DNA from: UBA2589 sp965223235
GTDB taxonomy: Bacteria > Gemmatimonadota > Gemmatimonadetes > Longimicrobiales > Gaopeijiaceae
Assembly (NCBI GenBank): GCA_965223235.1
Contig: CBDCVV010000017.1
Location: 124,001-188,000, forward strand
Length of the DNA stretch: 64,000 nucleotides
Direction: 5' to 3'
A model generated the notes under the pieces. The model searched no databases, had not been told where the DNA came from, and saw only the letters and a list, made by a program, of their open reading frames with translations. Below, piece by piece: positions 16,344 through 24,943 of this stretch. Position 1 is the first letter of the stretch. Each line of letters begins with the position of its first letter. The translations under genes and the position numbers were made by a program.

Positions 16344-17563
16344 GCAGCTCTAAAAAGCCGAAGCTTCTCTTCGTTTGCCAAAATCTTCCCTTCCCGCCGG
16401 ACGGCGGGGCACTAATCCGTAGCTACCACACGCTGAGACTCCTGACGCAGTGGTTCGACGTCACTGCGCTGCACTTCTACCAACTCGTTACCAAGTCGGG
16501 TCCGGAGGCTGTCACCCAAGCGACAGCCCACCTGGCTCAGATGTGTGACATCGAAGCGTTTCGAATCCCGCAAGATGGTAGCCGCGTTCGGTACATCTGG
16601 GACCACGTACGTAGTGTCGCGACTCGACGAGCATACACCCGCTGGATGTTCGACTCGACGGAAGCGTACGCCGCGCTGGAAAGCGCCTTCGCGCATCACT
16701 CGTTTGACCTGGTCCACCTCGACAGCCTCGATCTGGTTGGCTTTCTCGAGCGACTCCCGACGCCGAAGCCACCGACTGTGGTCGCGCACCACAACGTCGA
16801 ATCTCAACTGCTCCGCAGGCGGGCCGATTCTGAGAGCGGGTGGCGCCGAACGTACATGACTCACCAGGCTCAGCTGACGGAACGTGAGGAAGCCACCTGG
16901 TGCCCGAAAGTGGACTTGAACTTGGTCGTTTCTCCGGAGGACGGAGCGACTCTACGCCGGATCGCCCCCGGTGCTCGCACGGTTGTCGTGCCGAACGGAG
17001 TCGATACCCAGAGGCTACAACCAGCCCCCGAGGGAGAGAAGGCCGGGGTCGTTTTCGTGGGCGGCTATTCGTGGTTTCCCAATGCCGACGGCATGCATTT
17101 TTTCGCGGACGAGATCCTGCCGCGGATTCACCTAGAGCGCCCTGATGTGTCGGTGACGTGGGTTGGCCGGGCGCCGGACGCGATCCGGGCAGAGTTCAAG
17201 GCAAAAGGTATCGAGATGACCGGCTACGTGGAGAGCATCAACCAGCCTGTCGACCCTGCGGCCTGCTTCGTGGTACCCCTCCGAGTTGGCGGGGGCACCC
17301 GTCTCAAGATCTTGGACGCATGGTCACTGGGAAAGGCTGTTGTGTCGACTTCACCGGGTTGTGAGGGTCTCGCCGTTGCAGACGGAGAGAACATGCTGGT
17401 AGCCGACGACCCAGCCGCTTTCGCTGAGGCGACGCTCCGCGTGTTGGATGAACCGGAGCTACGAGGAAGACTCGAGATAGGAGGGCGTGCGACCGTCGAG
17501 CGGTACTACGATTGGGAGGTCATTGGAGAAATCATGCATGACGAGTACTTGGGACTGCTGTGA
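16340..17563 (+). CDS. Glycosyltransferase family 4 (GT-B)
   Basis: 407 residues from the GTG at 16340 (GTGA overlap with the deacetylase stop). N-terminal Rossmann domain: LLFVCQNLPFPPDGG, then VVAHHNVESQLLRRR. C-terminal donor-binding domain: VVPNGVDT, VVFVGGYSWFPNADG, FVVPLRVGGGTRLKILDAWSLGKAVVST and GCEGLAV. This matches the sub-family that uses nucleotide-sugars in exopolysaccharide assembly. Cytoplasmic or peripheral membrane. Donor and acceptor cannot be assigned. Confidence 0.9.
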   Translation: MSSSKKPKLLFVCQNLPFPPDGGALIRSYHTLRLLTQWFDVTALHFYQLVTKSGPEAVTQATAHLAQMCDIEAFRIPQDGSRVRYIWDHVRSVATRRAYTRWMFDSTEAYAALESAFAHHSFDLVHLDSLDLVGFLERLPTPKPPTVVAHHNVESQLLRRRADSESGWRRTYMTHQAQLTEREEATWCPKVDLNLVVSPEDGATLRRIAPGARTVVVPNGVDTQRLQPAPEGEKAGVVFVGGYSWFPNADGMHFFADEILPRIHLERPDVSVTWVGRAPDAIRAEFKAKGIEMTGYVESINQPVDPAACFVVPLRVGGGTRLKILDAWSLGKAVVSTSPGCEGLAVADGENMLVADDPAAFAEATLRVLDEPELRGRLEIGGRATVERYYDWEVIGEIMHDEYLGLL

Positions 17564-17607
17564 ACTCGCCTCGCTCGAGCGCTGTAATGACTCGTGCCAT
17601 CCCACGA

Positions 17608-18870
17608 CTATTGGCTGAGAACAGAGTCCAAGACGGTCTTGAACCGCAATGCGGTCGCCTCCGCGGAGAACTCCTCGGGTGGCTCCGGCACCTCGTCTTG
17701 ATCCTGCACACGTGCCAACAGTCGTCCTACCGCATTCGCGATCTCCTCAGGATCGGACGCGCCCACAACCTCGCCTAGGTCATGCTCCGAGATGAGTCGC
17801 CTGGTGGGCCCCTCGCCAGCGATCGCAAGCATGTATTTTCGCCGCTCCATGTACTCGTAGAGCTTCCCCGGTACAGCAACCGCCGAGCCGAGCCCATCTG
17901 ATTGAAAGAGCACGAGAGCGGCCGCACTCCGCTGGAGCGCGATCGCCTCATCTCGCTCGAGCCACTCGTGACCGACGAGATGTCGCGAAAGCCCTTCCCT
18001 CTCGGCCACCGATACCACGCGATCCGTGAGGGGTCCTGCCAACACCAGGCGGACGATCGGGCCCCCACGCTCAGCCAAAAGACCCAGAGCCCTCGTCAGA
18101 GCGATCGCCTGATCCACTCTCCCGTACGCGAGGGTTCCCGTGTGGACGAGTGTGTTCGGAGCCGTGACCTCGCTGAGCGCATCGACCGACTCGAAAGCGT
18201 TGGGGATGTCGACCAGACCCTTCTCTCTCAATGCCGGCACACGAGCCGCCATGAGCTCCCCCATCTCGGGTGTGTTGCAAACCACCCGGGCGGCGGACGC
18301 AAGAACCTGGTCCCTGAGGCGGAGTTGCCATCGATGGCGCCGCACCCGAGGCCGTAAAAACCAGCCCGCCGGCCACTCCTCGTCGACAACGGCCCAGATA
18401 TCACGCAAGTCAACGACCACGGGAATGTCACGAGCCCGCGCGAACCTCACGAAAGGCGCCAGGGCGGGATGCGGGGGGCCAGACACGAGCATGGCGTCGT
18501 ATTTCGAGTCCGCCAGCGCCATCTGGTTCTCTCGCAGGCTTTCACGAGCCCACGCCCACGACCACTCCGTCGTCCAGAAGAGCCACTCAACGTAGGCCCG
18601 GGCCTTCCACCAACCACGGGAGATTCCACGACCGGGTTGCGACGTCGGATCGCGCCCGAATACGTGAGGAGTCTCTGTGCGAAAGACCCTGACTCCTGTA
18701 GAGGGGTCGGAGGTCGGGCCGGACCCCGGCCGACCCGCACATACGACGTCCACCCGGTATCCGTGCTGGGGGAGCAGCCGTGCTAGGCGCTCAGCCCGAC
18801 GAGCACCAATCGCCCTAGAGGGCGGAAAATGGTACGAGACGAGGAGGATCTTTGGCACACTTCGCTTCAA
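17608..18870 (-). CDS. Glycosyltransferase family 4
   Basis: Start placed at the TTG at 18870, preceded by a GAGG-like site and immediately before KRSVPKILLVSYHFPPS, the usual family N-terminus; a longer frame goes to 18918. The acceptor domain has RAIGARRAERL and VVVDLRDIWA. The donor domain has LVHTGTLAYGR, LVLAGPLTDR, LFQSDGLGSAVAVPGKLYEYM and RRKYMLAIAGEGPTRRLI. It converges with the plus-strand GT4 gene and is divergent from the DUF2306 gene. A single-gene minus-strand unit inside the locus. Confidence 0.88.
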   Translation of the reverse strand: MKRSVPKILLVSYHFPPSRAIGARRAERLARLLPQHGYRVDVVCAGRPGSGPTSDPSTGVRVFRTETPHVFGRDPTSQPGRGISRGWWKARAYVEWLFWTTEWSWAWARESLRENQMALADSKYDAMLVSGPPHPALAPFVRFARARDIPVVVDLRDIWAVVDEEWPAGWFLRPRVRRHRWQLRLRDQVLASAARVVCNTPEMGELMAARVPALREKGLVDIPNAFESVDALSEVTAPNTLVHTGTLAYGRVDQAIALTRALGLLAERGGPIVRLVLAGPLTDRVVSVAEREGLSRHLVGHEWLERDEAIALQRSAAALVLFQSDGLGSAVAVPGKLYEYMERRKYMLAIAGEGPTRRLISEHDLGEVVGASDPEEIANAVGRLLARVQDQDEVPEPPEEFSAEATALRFKTVLDSVLSQ

Positions 18871-19065
18871 TGAGCCGCCTCGCGAGAGCACGTGTCCGTC
18901 GAATAAGTATCGCCACACGACGCCGCAGTCGGAATCCCTCGCAGGGAATGCCCACCTGCGTCTCGAGCGTTACCTTGCCGAGTCAGTGAGAACGTAACCC
19001 CACCAGACTTGTCCGCTTCTCCTGCACCTCCCGAGTCATTTCCACATCGTGCTCTAAGGTGGGGA

Positions 19066-19710
19066 ATGCTAGCCGCAAGGGCCGGGGCATGGGCCATCGC
19101 GATTCTACTCAGCGTCGCGTTTATAAATCGAGACGCTCTCAAGTACCTCGAGTGGACTCCTGACGTCTACTCTCGGTTTTGGCCAACTCGTACGTCACTC
19201 GCACTCCACGTCGCGTTCGCTGGAGTCGCGTTGCTAGCCGCTCCTTTGCAGTTCTCGAAGTCCGTCCGCAAGAGAGTCCCAAGACTTCACCGGCAGCTCG
19301 GCTGGATCTACGTCGTATGCGTGCTGATTTCGATCCCCGCCGCGTTCAGACTCTCGTTCGAGAGTTGTCCGGGGTGTAGGCCGCCCTTCATTCTCTGGTC
19401 AACGATCACGATCGTCGTGACGACGCTGGCAATCTGGAACGCGAAGCGCCGGAAATTCTCGGTACATCGAGATTTCATGTTTAGAAGCTATGTGCTTATG
19501 CTGGGATTCGTCTTCGTGCGTTTGGATCATCACCTGATCGGAACACCGCTCGAGGTGCCGCTCCCGGTTGACGTTCCCGGGGGGCGAGCGCCGATGCTCC
19601 TGTGGGTTGCCTGGGTTGTGCCACTGTTTCTGACAGAGCTCTGGCTCGTATGGCTTCCGGCTTCATTCCGCTCGAACCGACCACGGAGACGCAGTTTTCC
19701 CCAACCGTAG
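19066..19710 (+). CDS. DUF2306 integral membrane protein
   Basis: 214 residues from the ATG at 19066, chosen because AAGGTGGGG lies directly upstream; an in-frame TTG at 19009 gives a longer N-terminus. Six or so hydrophobic helices. The segment HVAFAGVALLAAPLQF with KRVPRLHRQLGWIYV is the DUF2306 signature, and conserved HRDFMFRSY and RLDHH follow. Function of the family is unknown; it may bind heme or a quinone through its conserved His residues (speculation). It stands alone between two minus-strand glycosyltransferase genes. Confidence 0.75.
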   Translation: MLAARAGAWAIAILLSVAFINRDALKYLEWTPDVYSRFWPTRTSLALHVAFAGVALLAAPLQFSKSVRKRVPRLHRQLGWIYVVCVLISIPAAFRLSFESCPGCRPPFILWSTITIVVTTLAIWNAKRRKFSVHRDFMFRSYVLMLGFVFVRLDHHLIGTPLEVPLPVDVPGGRAPMLLWVAWVVPLFLTELWLVWLPASFRSNRPRRRSFPQP

Positions 19711-19735
19711 TAGGGAGCCAAATGGGACTAAGGCA

Positions 19736-20983
19736 TCAAGTGAGGTACTTCTTGAGAGCCAGGTGCTCACTGTCCATCTCATCATGAAGCGAGCGGTCAT
19801 AGTAGAACGGCTCAGGGCTGTTCGATCGAACCAGTAGGTCGCCGGTCCACGGGAGGCCAGCCTCTTGGGCATAGTCCCGAATCGCCGCGTTCAGAACGGC
19901 TGTCGATCTCAGGCAGGAGATGTTCTCGACGGCCCAGGCACGGGGTGTGAAACTGTCCTCGGCTTCAAGCAGATCCGATATCGCCGACGCCAAGCGATGC
20001 TCGGGAACAATCCGGCCAGTCTCCTGCACCACATTCTTCCTAATCCCACCAACGTGCTCGTCGATCAGAAGTACGGGCACATCACAGAACATAGCCTCGG
20101 CCAGAGCCCGATTGCTCCCCTCCTTGAGACTGAGGAGGATCGCCATCCTCGCTTGGCACGTCAGCTCCATCACCCTGTCGAACGGGAGTCCCTCCACAAT
20201 ATGGAGCTGGTCGTACACTCCGTAATGCCGCGCGAGTTCTTCGGCGTCCAATCTCGTGCCACCAGCCCAATCCGCTCCAATAAGGAGCGCCCTAAGGTCC
20301 GGAAGCTCCCGCAAGGCACGGAATAGCACATAGTGTCGCTTATGAGCTCCCCAGTTCGAGTTCATCACGATGTCGAAACGCTTGCTCTGACCCAGGTGTG
20401 GCTCGGCCACGCGGGGATCCACCCAATCACATGGCCCCAAGGGCACCGGATGAAGGTTTGACCCGAGATGGCGAAGCAATTCGTAGTCGTTCTCTTCTGC
20501 ACTCAGGACAAAGATCGGCTCGTCGAAGCGCGCGTAATACAAGAGGTCTTGTCGAAAGTACCCGGACCAGGAAGGCTCGATCACCAGGTAGTAGTCCTTC
20601 AGAAGGCGCCCGACGTCCACTTCATTCGCCAAGCGACGAAGGAGCTCCGAAAACTTCATCAGGAGCACCCCCTTCTCGCCATCCCGCGCAGCCTTCAAGA
20701 CCATCACTCTCTTCCCGAAGTTGGTCTCGATCGATCGCGTCCCCGTTGCGGGAGGTGGACGCTCAATACTCGACAGCAGCCGCGGAAGCACTCGCGCACA
20801 ACGTGCCCGCAGCGCCCCATTCCGAGATGTGCGATGCGCTTGGCCGATCCAACGGAGGGCTCTTGCCTGATCGCCTATGGCGAGAAAGAACCGACCGGCC
20901 AGATACATCAGGGCCGTGATTTGATTCGTAATGAAGAAGTTCTCCGAGAGCTGCTGCCGGAAGATCTTCAGGCCCGTTTTCAT
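19736..20983 (-). CDS. Glycosyltransferase (GT4-like) with an atypical N-terminal half
   Basis: 415 residues. The C-terminal half is a GT-B donor domain: FDIVMNSNWGAHKRHYVLFRAL, ALLIGADWAGG, LHIVEGLPFDRVM, LLSLKEGSNRALAEAMFCDVPVLLID and NVVQETGRIVP. The E-x7-E pattern KEGSNRALAEAM is well conserved. The N-terminal 100 residues are helical and not typical of the family (two short hydrophobic stretches, no clear Rossmann start). They may be a partner-binding or TPR-like extension. Lies upstream of nothing on its strand except the Wzy-type gene 70 bases away, likely the same transcript. Confidence 0.75.
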   Translation of the reverse strand: MKTGLKIFRQQLSENFFITNQITALMYLAGRFFLAIGDQARALRWIGQAHRTSRNGALRARCARVLPRLLSSIERPPPATGTRSIETNFGKRVMVLKAARDGEKGVLLMKFSELLRRLANEVDVGRLLKDYYLVIEPSWSGYFRQDLLYYARFDEPIFVLSAEENDYELLRHLGSNLHPVPLGPCDWVDPRVAEPHLGQSKRFDIVMNSNWGAHKRHYVLFRALRELPDLRALLIGADWAGGTRLDAEELARHYGVYDQLHIVEGLPFDRVMELTCQARMAILLSLKEGSNRALAEAMFCDVPVLLIDEHVGGIRKNVVQETGRIVPEHRLASAISDLLEAEDSFTPRAWAVENISCLRSTAVLNAAIRDYAQEAGLPWTGDLLVRSNSPEPFYYDRSLHDEMDSEHLALKKYLT

Positions 20984-21053
20984 AGGCGCGCCTTCGGGGG
21001 GTGAGGGGCGTCCATCCGTGCCAATGTGCGCAGCCTCAAGGGGTTCGGCGATA

Positions 21054-22409
21054 TCAGTTCCTGACCGTGTATGCCCCGGCCAAAACCGGGCGTTTCGACC
21101 CGTGCATCACCCGCGGCCGGGCCGGCACCGTTGCTTTGGCTCGCCGATGGTTTCGGACCGCGATCTCTAGACCCGCTGCTAGTGCTATGTGAAACACAAG
21201 CATGGACGAGTATGCCTGGGAAAGAAGGAAGCCACCGAGGCAATAGCCGATGATCGAAGCGATGCAGAGTGTCGCGAAACTCCCGAAGCGACGCTCCACC
21301 GGGTCCCGGCTCTTCGCGAACTTCTGCCGAATCCGATACATCCGATATGCGCAGGAGAGGAGCATTCCGAGAAAAAGTGCCAAGCCGGGAATCCCAGTGT
21401 CGGTCGCCACTTGGATGAAGCTGTTGTGGGGGGCCTTTCCGCGCCACCACGGCTGTGCCGCCTCAGGAGGGAGAGTCGCATCGGCGTAGCCGAAGTTCTG
21501 CGCTCCAACCCCGAAGACCGGATAGGCTTGAATGTACGTAAGGCCCCTCGTCCAGATCGCCTTCCGACCCGTGCTCGTTTCCATGTTGTAGTCTTCGTCG
21601 AGCGCTGTCAGGGTCACCAGCTCGTTCTTTACTTCTTGTGGGGCGAAAATCAGACCCAATCCAAACATTGCCGGTATCGCAACCCTTGTCCTTAGGCGGA
21701 TACCGTTGTGCTGAAGAAAAATGAAGAGGGCCACGCCAGCGATCGCGAGGAAGCCACCCCGCGACTGGGTCAAAAGGCATACCAGGGCGACGTATCCCGT
21801 GAATAGTCCTAATAGACGACGCTTTTTGGCCGTATGCGCCTCAAGCGCCAAATAGCCCATCAGAGGAGCTGTCATGGCGAGAAGCGTCGCCAAGTCGTTG
21901 GGATCGTACATCGGGACCGGTGTCCAATCGCCTGGGAAGCCCTGCTTGGTGTAGAAGAACACCATCGCCGCACACCCTACCAGGTGGGCCATCACGACGA
22001 AACGGACTTCCTTCATCGTGGAGAAGAATCCCAGTGTAAAGAGCAGTGCAGTGAGCGCCTGTAGCTGCCCCCCGATAATGTGATCCCAAGCGAGCTGAGA
22101 ATTGAGCGCGACGAAGCCACCCATAGTCATCCACACGGACCACAGTACGAACAACAGGACGTAGGGTATCCGTAGCCCTTGAGCGATCCGGCCGGATCGT
22201 GACTGAAAGATCAGGAAGCCCCACGACGCGAGCGTGGCGAGTGTCGCCACTCGGAACGGCGCCAACACGGGCGCAAACGTATGAAAGCGCCACACGTACG
22301 TAACCACCAAAGCACCAACCACGACCGCTCGGAAATCGAGCCGCGGCAAACTCTCCGGCTGCCCTGGAGAGGCCGCGGGCGCCCTCTTCCGACGAGGTCG
22401 TCTCCTCAC
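21054..22409 (-). CDS. O-antigen ligase / Wzy-type polymerase family membrane protein
   Basis: 451 residues, starts with GTG, basic N-terminus (RRRPRRKR) and about eleven transmembrane helices. The large periplasmic loop ends with RGKAPHNSFIQVATDTGIPG, the family signature containing the catalytic His of O-antigen ligases. It polymerises repeat units or transfers the finished chain from undecaprenyl diphosphate in the periplasm. With the Wzz-type gene at the window edge it indicates a Wzx/Wzy-like pathway, although a classical Wzx flippase is not in view and an ABC exporter is (30208-31986). Confidence 0.88.
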   Translation of the reverse strand: MRRRPRRKRAPAASPGQPESLPRLDFRAVVVGALVVTYVWRFHTFAPVLAPFRVATLATLASWGFLIFQSRSGRIAQGLRIPYVLLFVLWSVWMTMGGFVALNSQLAWDHIIGGQLQALTALLFTLGFFSTMKEVRFVVMAHLVGCAAMVFFYTKQGFPGDWTPVPMYDPNDLATLLAMTAPLMGYLALEAHTAKKRRLLGLFTGYVALVCLLTQSRGGFLAIAGVALFIFLQHNGIRLRTRVAIPAMFGLGLIFAPQEVKNELVTLTALDEDYNMETSTGRKAIWTRGLTYIQAYPVFGVGAQNFGYADATLPPEAAQPWWRGKAPHNSFIQVATDTGIPGLALFLGMLLSCAYRMYRIRQKFAKSRDPVERRFGSFATLCIASIIGYCLGGFLLSQAYSSMLVFHIALAAGLEIAVRNHRRAKATVPARPRVMHGSKRPVLAGAYTVRN

Positions 22410-22836
22410 CGCGCGTCTACCACGACCACTACCGCAGCCGAGGGATCCAACTCCCCACTGCAGCGTTGCGGGCGATCAATGCCAAGTAGTACCAAACGAT
22501 TCCTACCGTGCGGCCCACATCGGGCGGACTCAACCGCGACCGGAGCAGGACCGACTACGACCTCATGACTGGGTTGTGCCGACCTTGAAAGTTACCGGGC
22601 GTCCTTACGGGCGAACAGAGTATTGTCGAGATGTGTCCTTGGAATACACCGGAATGGAGCTCGGTGGGAGGCGGACGCACCGCTTCTCCGCGCTCCCTTC
22701 CAACGGAAGCCGCCTCTCGGCACGAGGGACGAACAAAACGTGAGTAGCACCCCCAGACCTCGAGGGTGCCCCTTGAAGAGGCAGCCACTCCCCCGCCAGC
22801 TTCAATGGTCACTCTACAATTCGTGAAGAGGACGTA
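22410..22836. other. Divergent intergenic region upstream of the epimerase gene
   Basis: About 427 bases with no supported gene. It must carry promoters for the Wzy-type gene (minus) and the epimerase (plus). A weak hairpin, GCACCC (22747-22752) with GGGTGC (22764-22769), lies 70-90 bases before the epimerase ATG and could be a leader structure. No convincing -24/-12 or -35/-10 pair was found. Confidence 0.5.
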
Positions 22837-23793
22837 ATGGCTGTACTGGTGACTGGAGCTGCCGGTTTCATCGGTTCTCACCTTACGGATCGACTGCTGA
22901 GTCTTGGTGATGAAGTCGTGGGGTTCGACTGCTTCGACGACTTCTACGACCCGGGGATCAAGAGAAGAAATCTCGCAGCCGCGCAGGCACACGCCGGCTT
23001 CGAGCTCGTCGAAGGCGACATTCGAGTACGTGCCGACCTCGACTCACTACCGCGCTCGATTGATCGAGTCGTCCATCTGGCTGCACGGGCGGGGGTTCGG
23101 CCTTCGATCGAGGACCCGGAGCTGTACACGGACGTCAATCTCACCGGCACCTCTCGGATCTTGGAATGGACCCGTCGAAGAGGCATTCAGACGTTGGTGT
23201 TCGCCTCTTCGTCGTCCGTGTACGGCAACAACAAGCACGTACCGTTCTCGGAACAAGATCCAGTGGACCACCCGATTTCACCTTACGCGGCCACAAAGAA
23301 GTCAGGTGAGCTTCTTTGCCATGCAGCCTCGCATCTCAACGGTATCTCGATCGCTTGCCTCCGATTCTTCACGGTCTTCGGCCCCCGGCAGCGACCCGAC
23401 TTAGCAATCCACAAATTCGCCCGCATCATGGCCGACGGGGGCGAGATTCCGATGTTCGGGGATGGCAGTACGTCTCGGGATTACACGTACGTCGATGACA
23501 CGGTGAGCGGGGTCGTGGCAGCTCTGAAGTGGGCGGAGTCCTCTCCGGAGGCCTTTGGCGTCTTCAATCTTGGTAACCGGCGCACCGTCACCCTCTCTTC
23601 AATGATCGAGACCATCGGGGAGGAGATGGGTGTAGAGCCACGAATCCAACGCCTCCCCATGCAACCCGGCGACGTGACTCGAACGTACGCCGACATCGAG
23701 CACGCCCGGACTACGTTCGGCTATCAACCCACTACGGAGTTTAGAGAGGGAATCCGTCTTTTCTTGGAGTGGTTCGATCGCGTGGAGCGTTAG
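22837..23793 (+). CDS. NAD-dependent sugar-nucleotide epimerase (UDP-glucuronate 4-epimerase-like)
   Basis: 318-residue extended short-chain dehydrogenase. NAD-binding Gly motif G7-x2-G10-x2-G13 (VTGAAGFIGS); catalytic SSSSVYG with Tyr150 and Lys154 in PYAATKK. After it come GPRQRPDLAI and DGSTSRDYTYVDDT, which fit UDP-glucuronate or UDP-galacturonate epimerases (RPDLA, RDYTYVDD). A GAAGAGGAC ribosome site precedes the ATG. It would supply a uronic acid precursor. This is of note because two amidotransferases that could amidate uronates are encoded nearby. Specificity is not provable from motifs alone. Confidence 0.9.
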   Translation: MAVLVTGAAGFIGSHLTDRLLSLGDEVVGFDCFDDFYDPGIKRRNLAAAQAHAGFELVEGDIRVRADLDSLPRSIDRVVHLAARAGVRPSIEDPELYTDVNLTGTSRILEWTRRRGIQTLVFASSSSVYGNNKHVPFSEQDPVDHPISPYAATKKSGELLCHAASHLNGISIACLRFFTVFGPRQRPDLAIHKFARIMADGGEIPMFGDGSTSRDYTYVDDTVSGVVAALKWAESSPEAFGVFNLGNRRTVTLSSMIETIGEEMGVEPRIQRLPMQPGDVTRTYADIEHARTTFGYQPTTEFREGIRLFLEWFDRVER

Positions 23794-23833
23794 CTCCGTC
23801 GAGAGGGATGTCTTCCCAAAATTCATCCCCGGG

Positions 23834-23865
23834 AAGCTTCGACCCGGCAGCAAGCCACGAAGCTT
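23834..23865. repeat. 8-bp inverted repeat after the epimerase gene
   Basis: AAGCTTCG at 23834-23841 and CGAAGCTT at 23858-23865, 16 bases apart. No T-run follows on either strand, so it is not a standard terminator. It may be an operator for the SGNH/MBOAT pair or a chance repeat. Confidence 0.3.
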
Positions 23866-23935
23866 GCGCCCCTCCCACCCAAAGCCGAACTAGTAGGGCA
23901 GTTTCCCATCCCCCCGGTCTGCTCCTGAGATCTTG

Positions 23936-24943
23936 ATGTCACTGTCGGACGTACGCCTTTACGGCTTGATCGCCCTATGTCTCGTGGCGGGGGAAGGTCT
24001 CCTTGAGCTTCGAGCCGAGCGGCGCGGCTTTGGCACCTTGGTGGGTGATGCGATGAGGTCCGGCCAGGTCGTGGAGACCACCGTGCGGGAGATCGGACCC
24101 ACGGAAGGCTTCCCCTTCCGGAATCGGGTGATCGCACCGGACGCGGCTACAAGACCGGTGATCTGGATCGGATCGGCATCGTACGCAGAAGACGATCGGT
24201 ACGACGTCGACGAGGTGTTTCCCGCTCAGGCCCAACAGTTCTTGGCCGATTCCTTCGGGATTGAAGCCACGATCCTCAACGCTTCTCGCGGAGGCAATAC
24301 GGCCGCCACTGCAGAGAGGGATCTGAGACAGTTTGGGTCCGATTGGTCCCCTGACTATGCCGTGCTTTACCACATGACAAACGACCTGCACGGTCTGGCG
24401 CGCACGACAAGTTTCGATCCCATCCCGGAGGGTCCCGCCAGCCAAGGATGGGATCTCCTGGGCCGCCTCTACGAACGAACCACGCTGTACAACCAATTGC
24501 GTGCCAATTTCACTCCTGAGATCTCTCGACATCGACTACTGCCGGACACGCTCCACCCGGCCGCCGACAGTGCGTTCCTGTCGCGGGTAAGAGCCTTTAC
24601 CGCGACAGCAGCCGAGGTCGGAGCTCAACCCGTACTGGTCACCTTTGCGGTCAGGCACGGAGAAGGGGAGCCTCCCTCCCCCGAAACCACTCGATGGATG
24701 CTGCGTTGGAACCCGGCGTTATCCCCTCGCGGGTACCTGGCAACGTTATACGAGTGGAACGAGCTGATGCGCCACGAGGGCGCGAAGCCCGAGAACGAGA
24801 TTATCGAAGTCTCGGACCATGTGAGTGGTCGCGCCGAGCTGTTCCGTGACCCCGTCCACTTTCTACCGGACGGGCATGCCGCAGTCGGGTTTCAACTGGC
24901 GGAAGGACTGGCTCGTATCATCCGGGCGGACGTCTCACGATGA
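23936..24943 (+). CDS. SGNH-hydrolase-like periplasmic protein paired with the MBOAT gene
   Basis: 335 residues from the ATG at 23936 (a TTG codon lies 3 bases before). An N-terminal hydrophobic signal anchor (LYGLIALCLVAGEGLLEL) is followed by an SGNH-type domain: VIWIGSASYAED (block I variant, Ser in GSAS), NASRGGNT (block II), YHMTNDL (Asn block III) and RDPVHFLPDGH (Asp/His block V). Its stop overlaps the start of the MBOAT gene (ATGA). AlgX/AlgJ- or DltD-type proteins paired with an MBOAT protein complete O-acylation of exported polysaccharide in the periplasm. That is the likely role here. Confidence 0.78.
   Translation: MSLSDVRLYGLIALCLVAGEGLLELRAERRGFGTLVGDAMRSGQVVETTVREIGPTEGFPFRNRVIAPDAATRPVIWIGSASYAEDDRYDVDEVFPAQAQQFLADSFGIEATILNASRGGNTAATAERDLRQFGSDWSPDYAVLYHMTNDLHGLARTTSFDPIPEGPASQGWDLLGRLYERTTLYNQLRANFTPEISRHRLLPDTLHPAADSAFLSRVRAFTATAAEVGAQPVLVTFAVRHGEGEPPSPETTRWMLRWNPALSPRGYLATLYEWNELMRHEGAKPENEIIEVSDHVSGRAELFRDPVHFLPDGHAAVGFQLAEGLARIIRADVSR

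Noticed and set aside
22737..22775. Hairpin before the epimerase considered as a riboswitch
   Set aside because: Only one 6-bp stem with an 11-base loop; no conserved aptamer pattern could be recognised.
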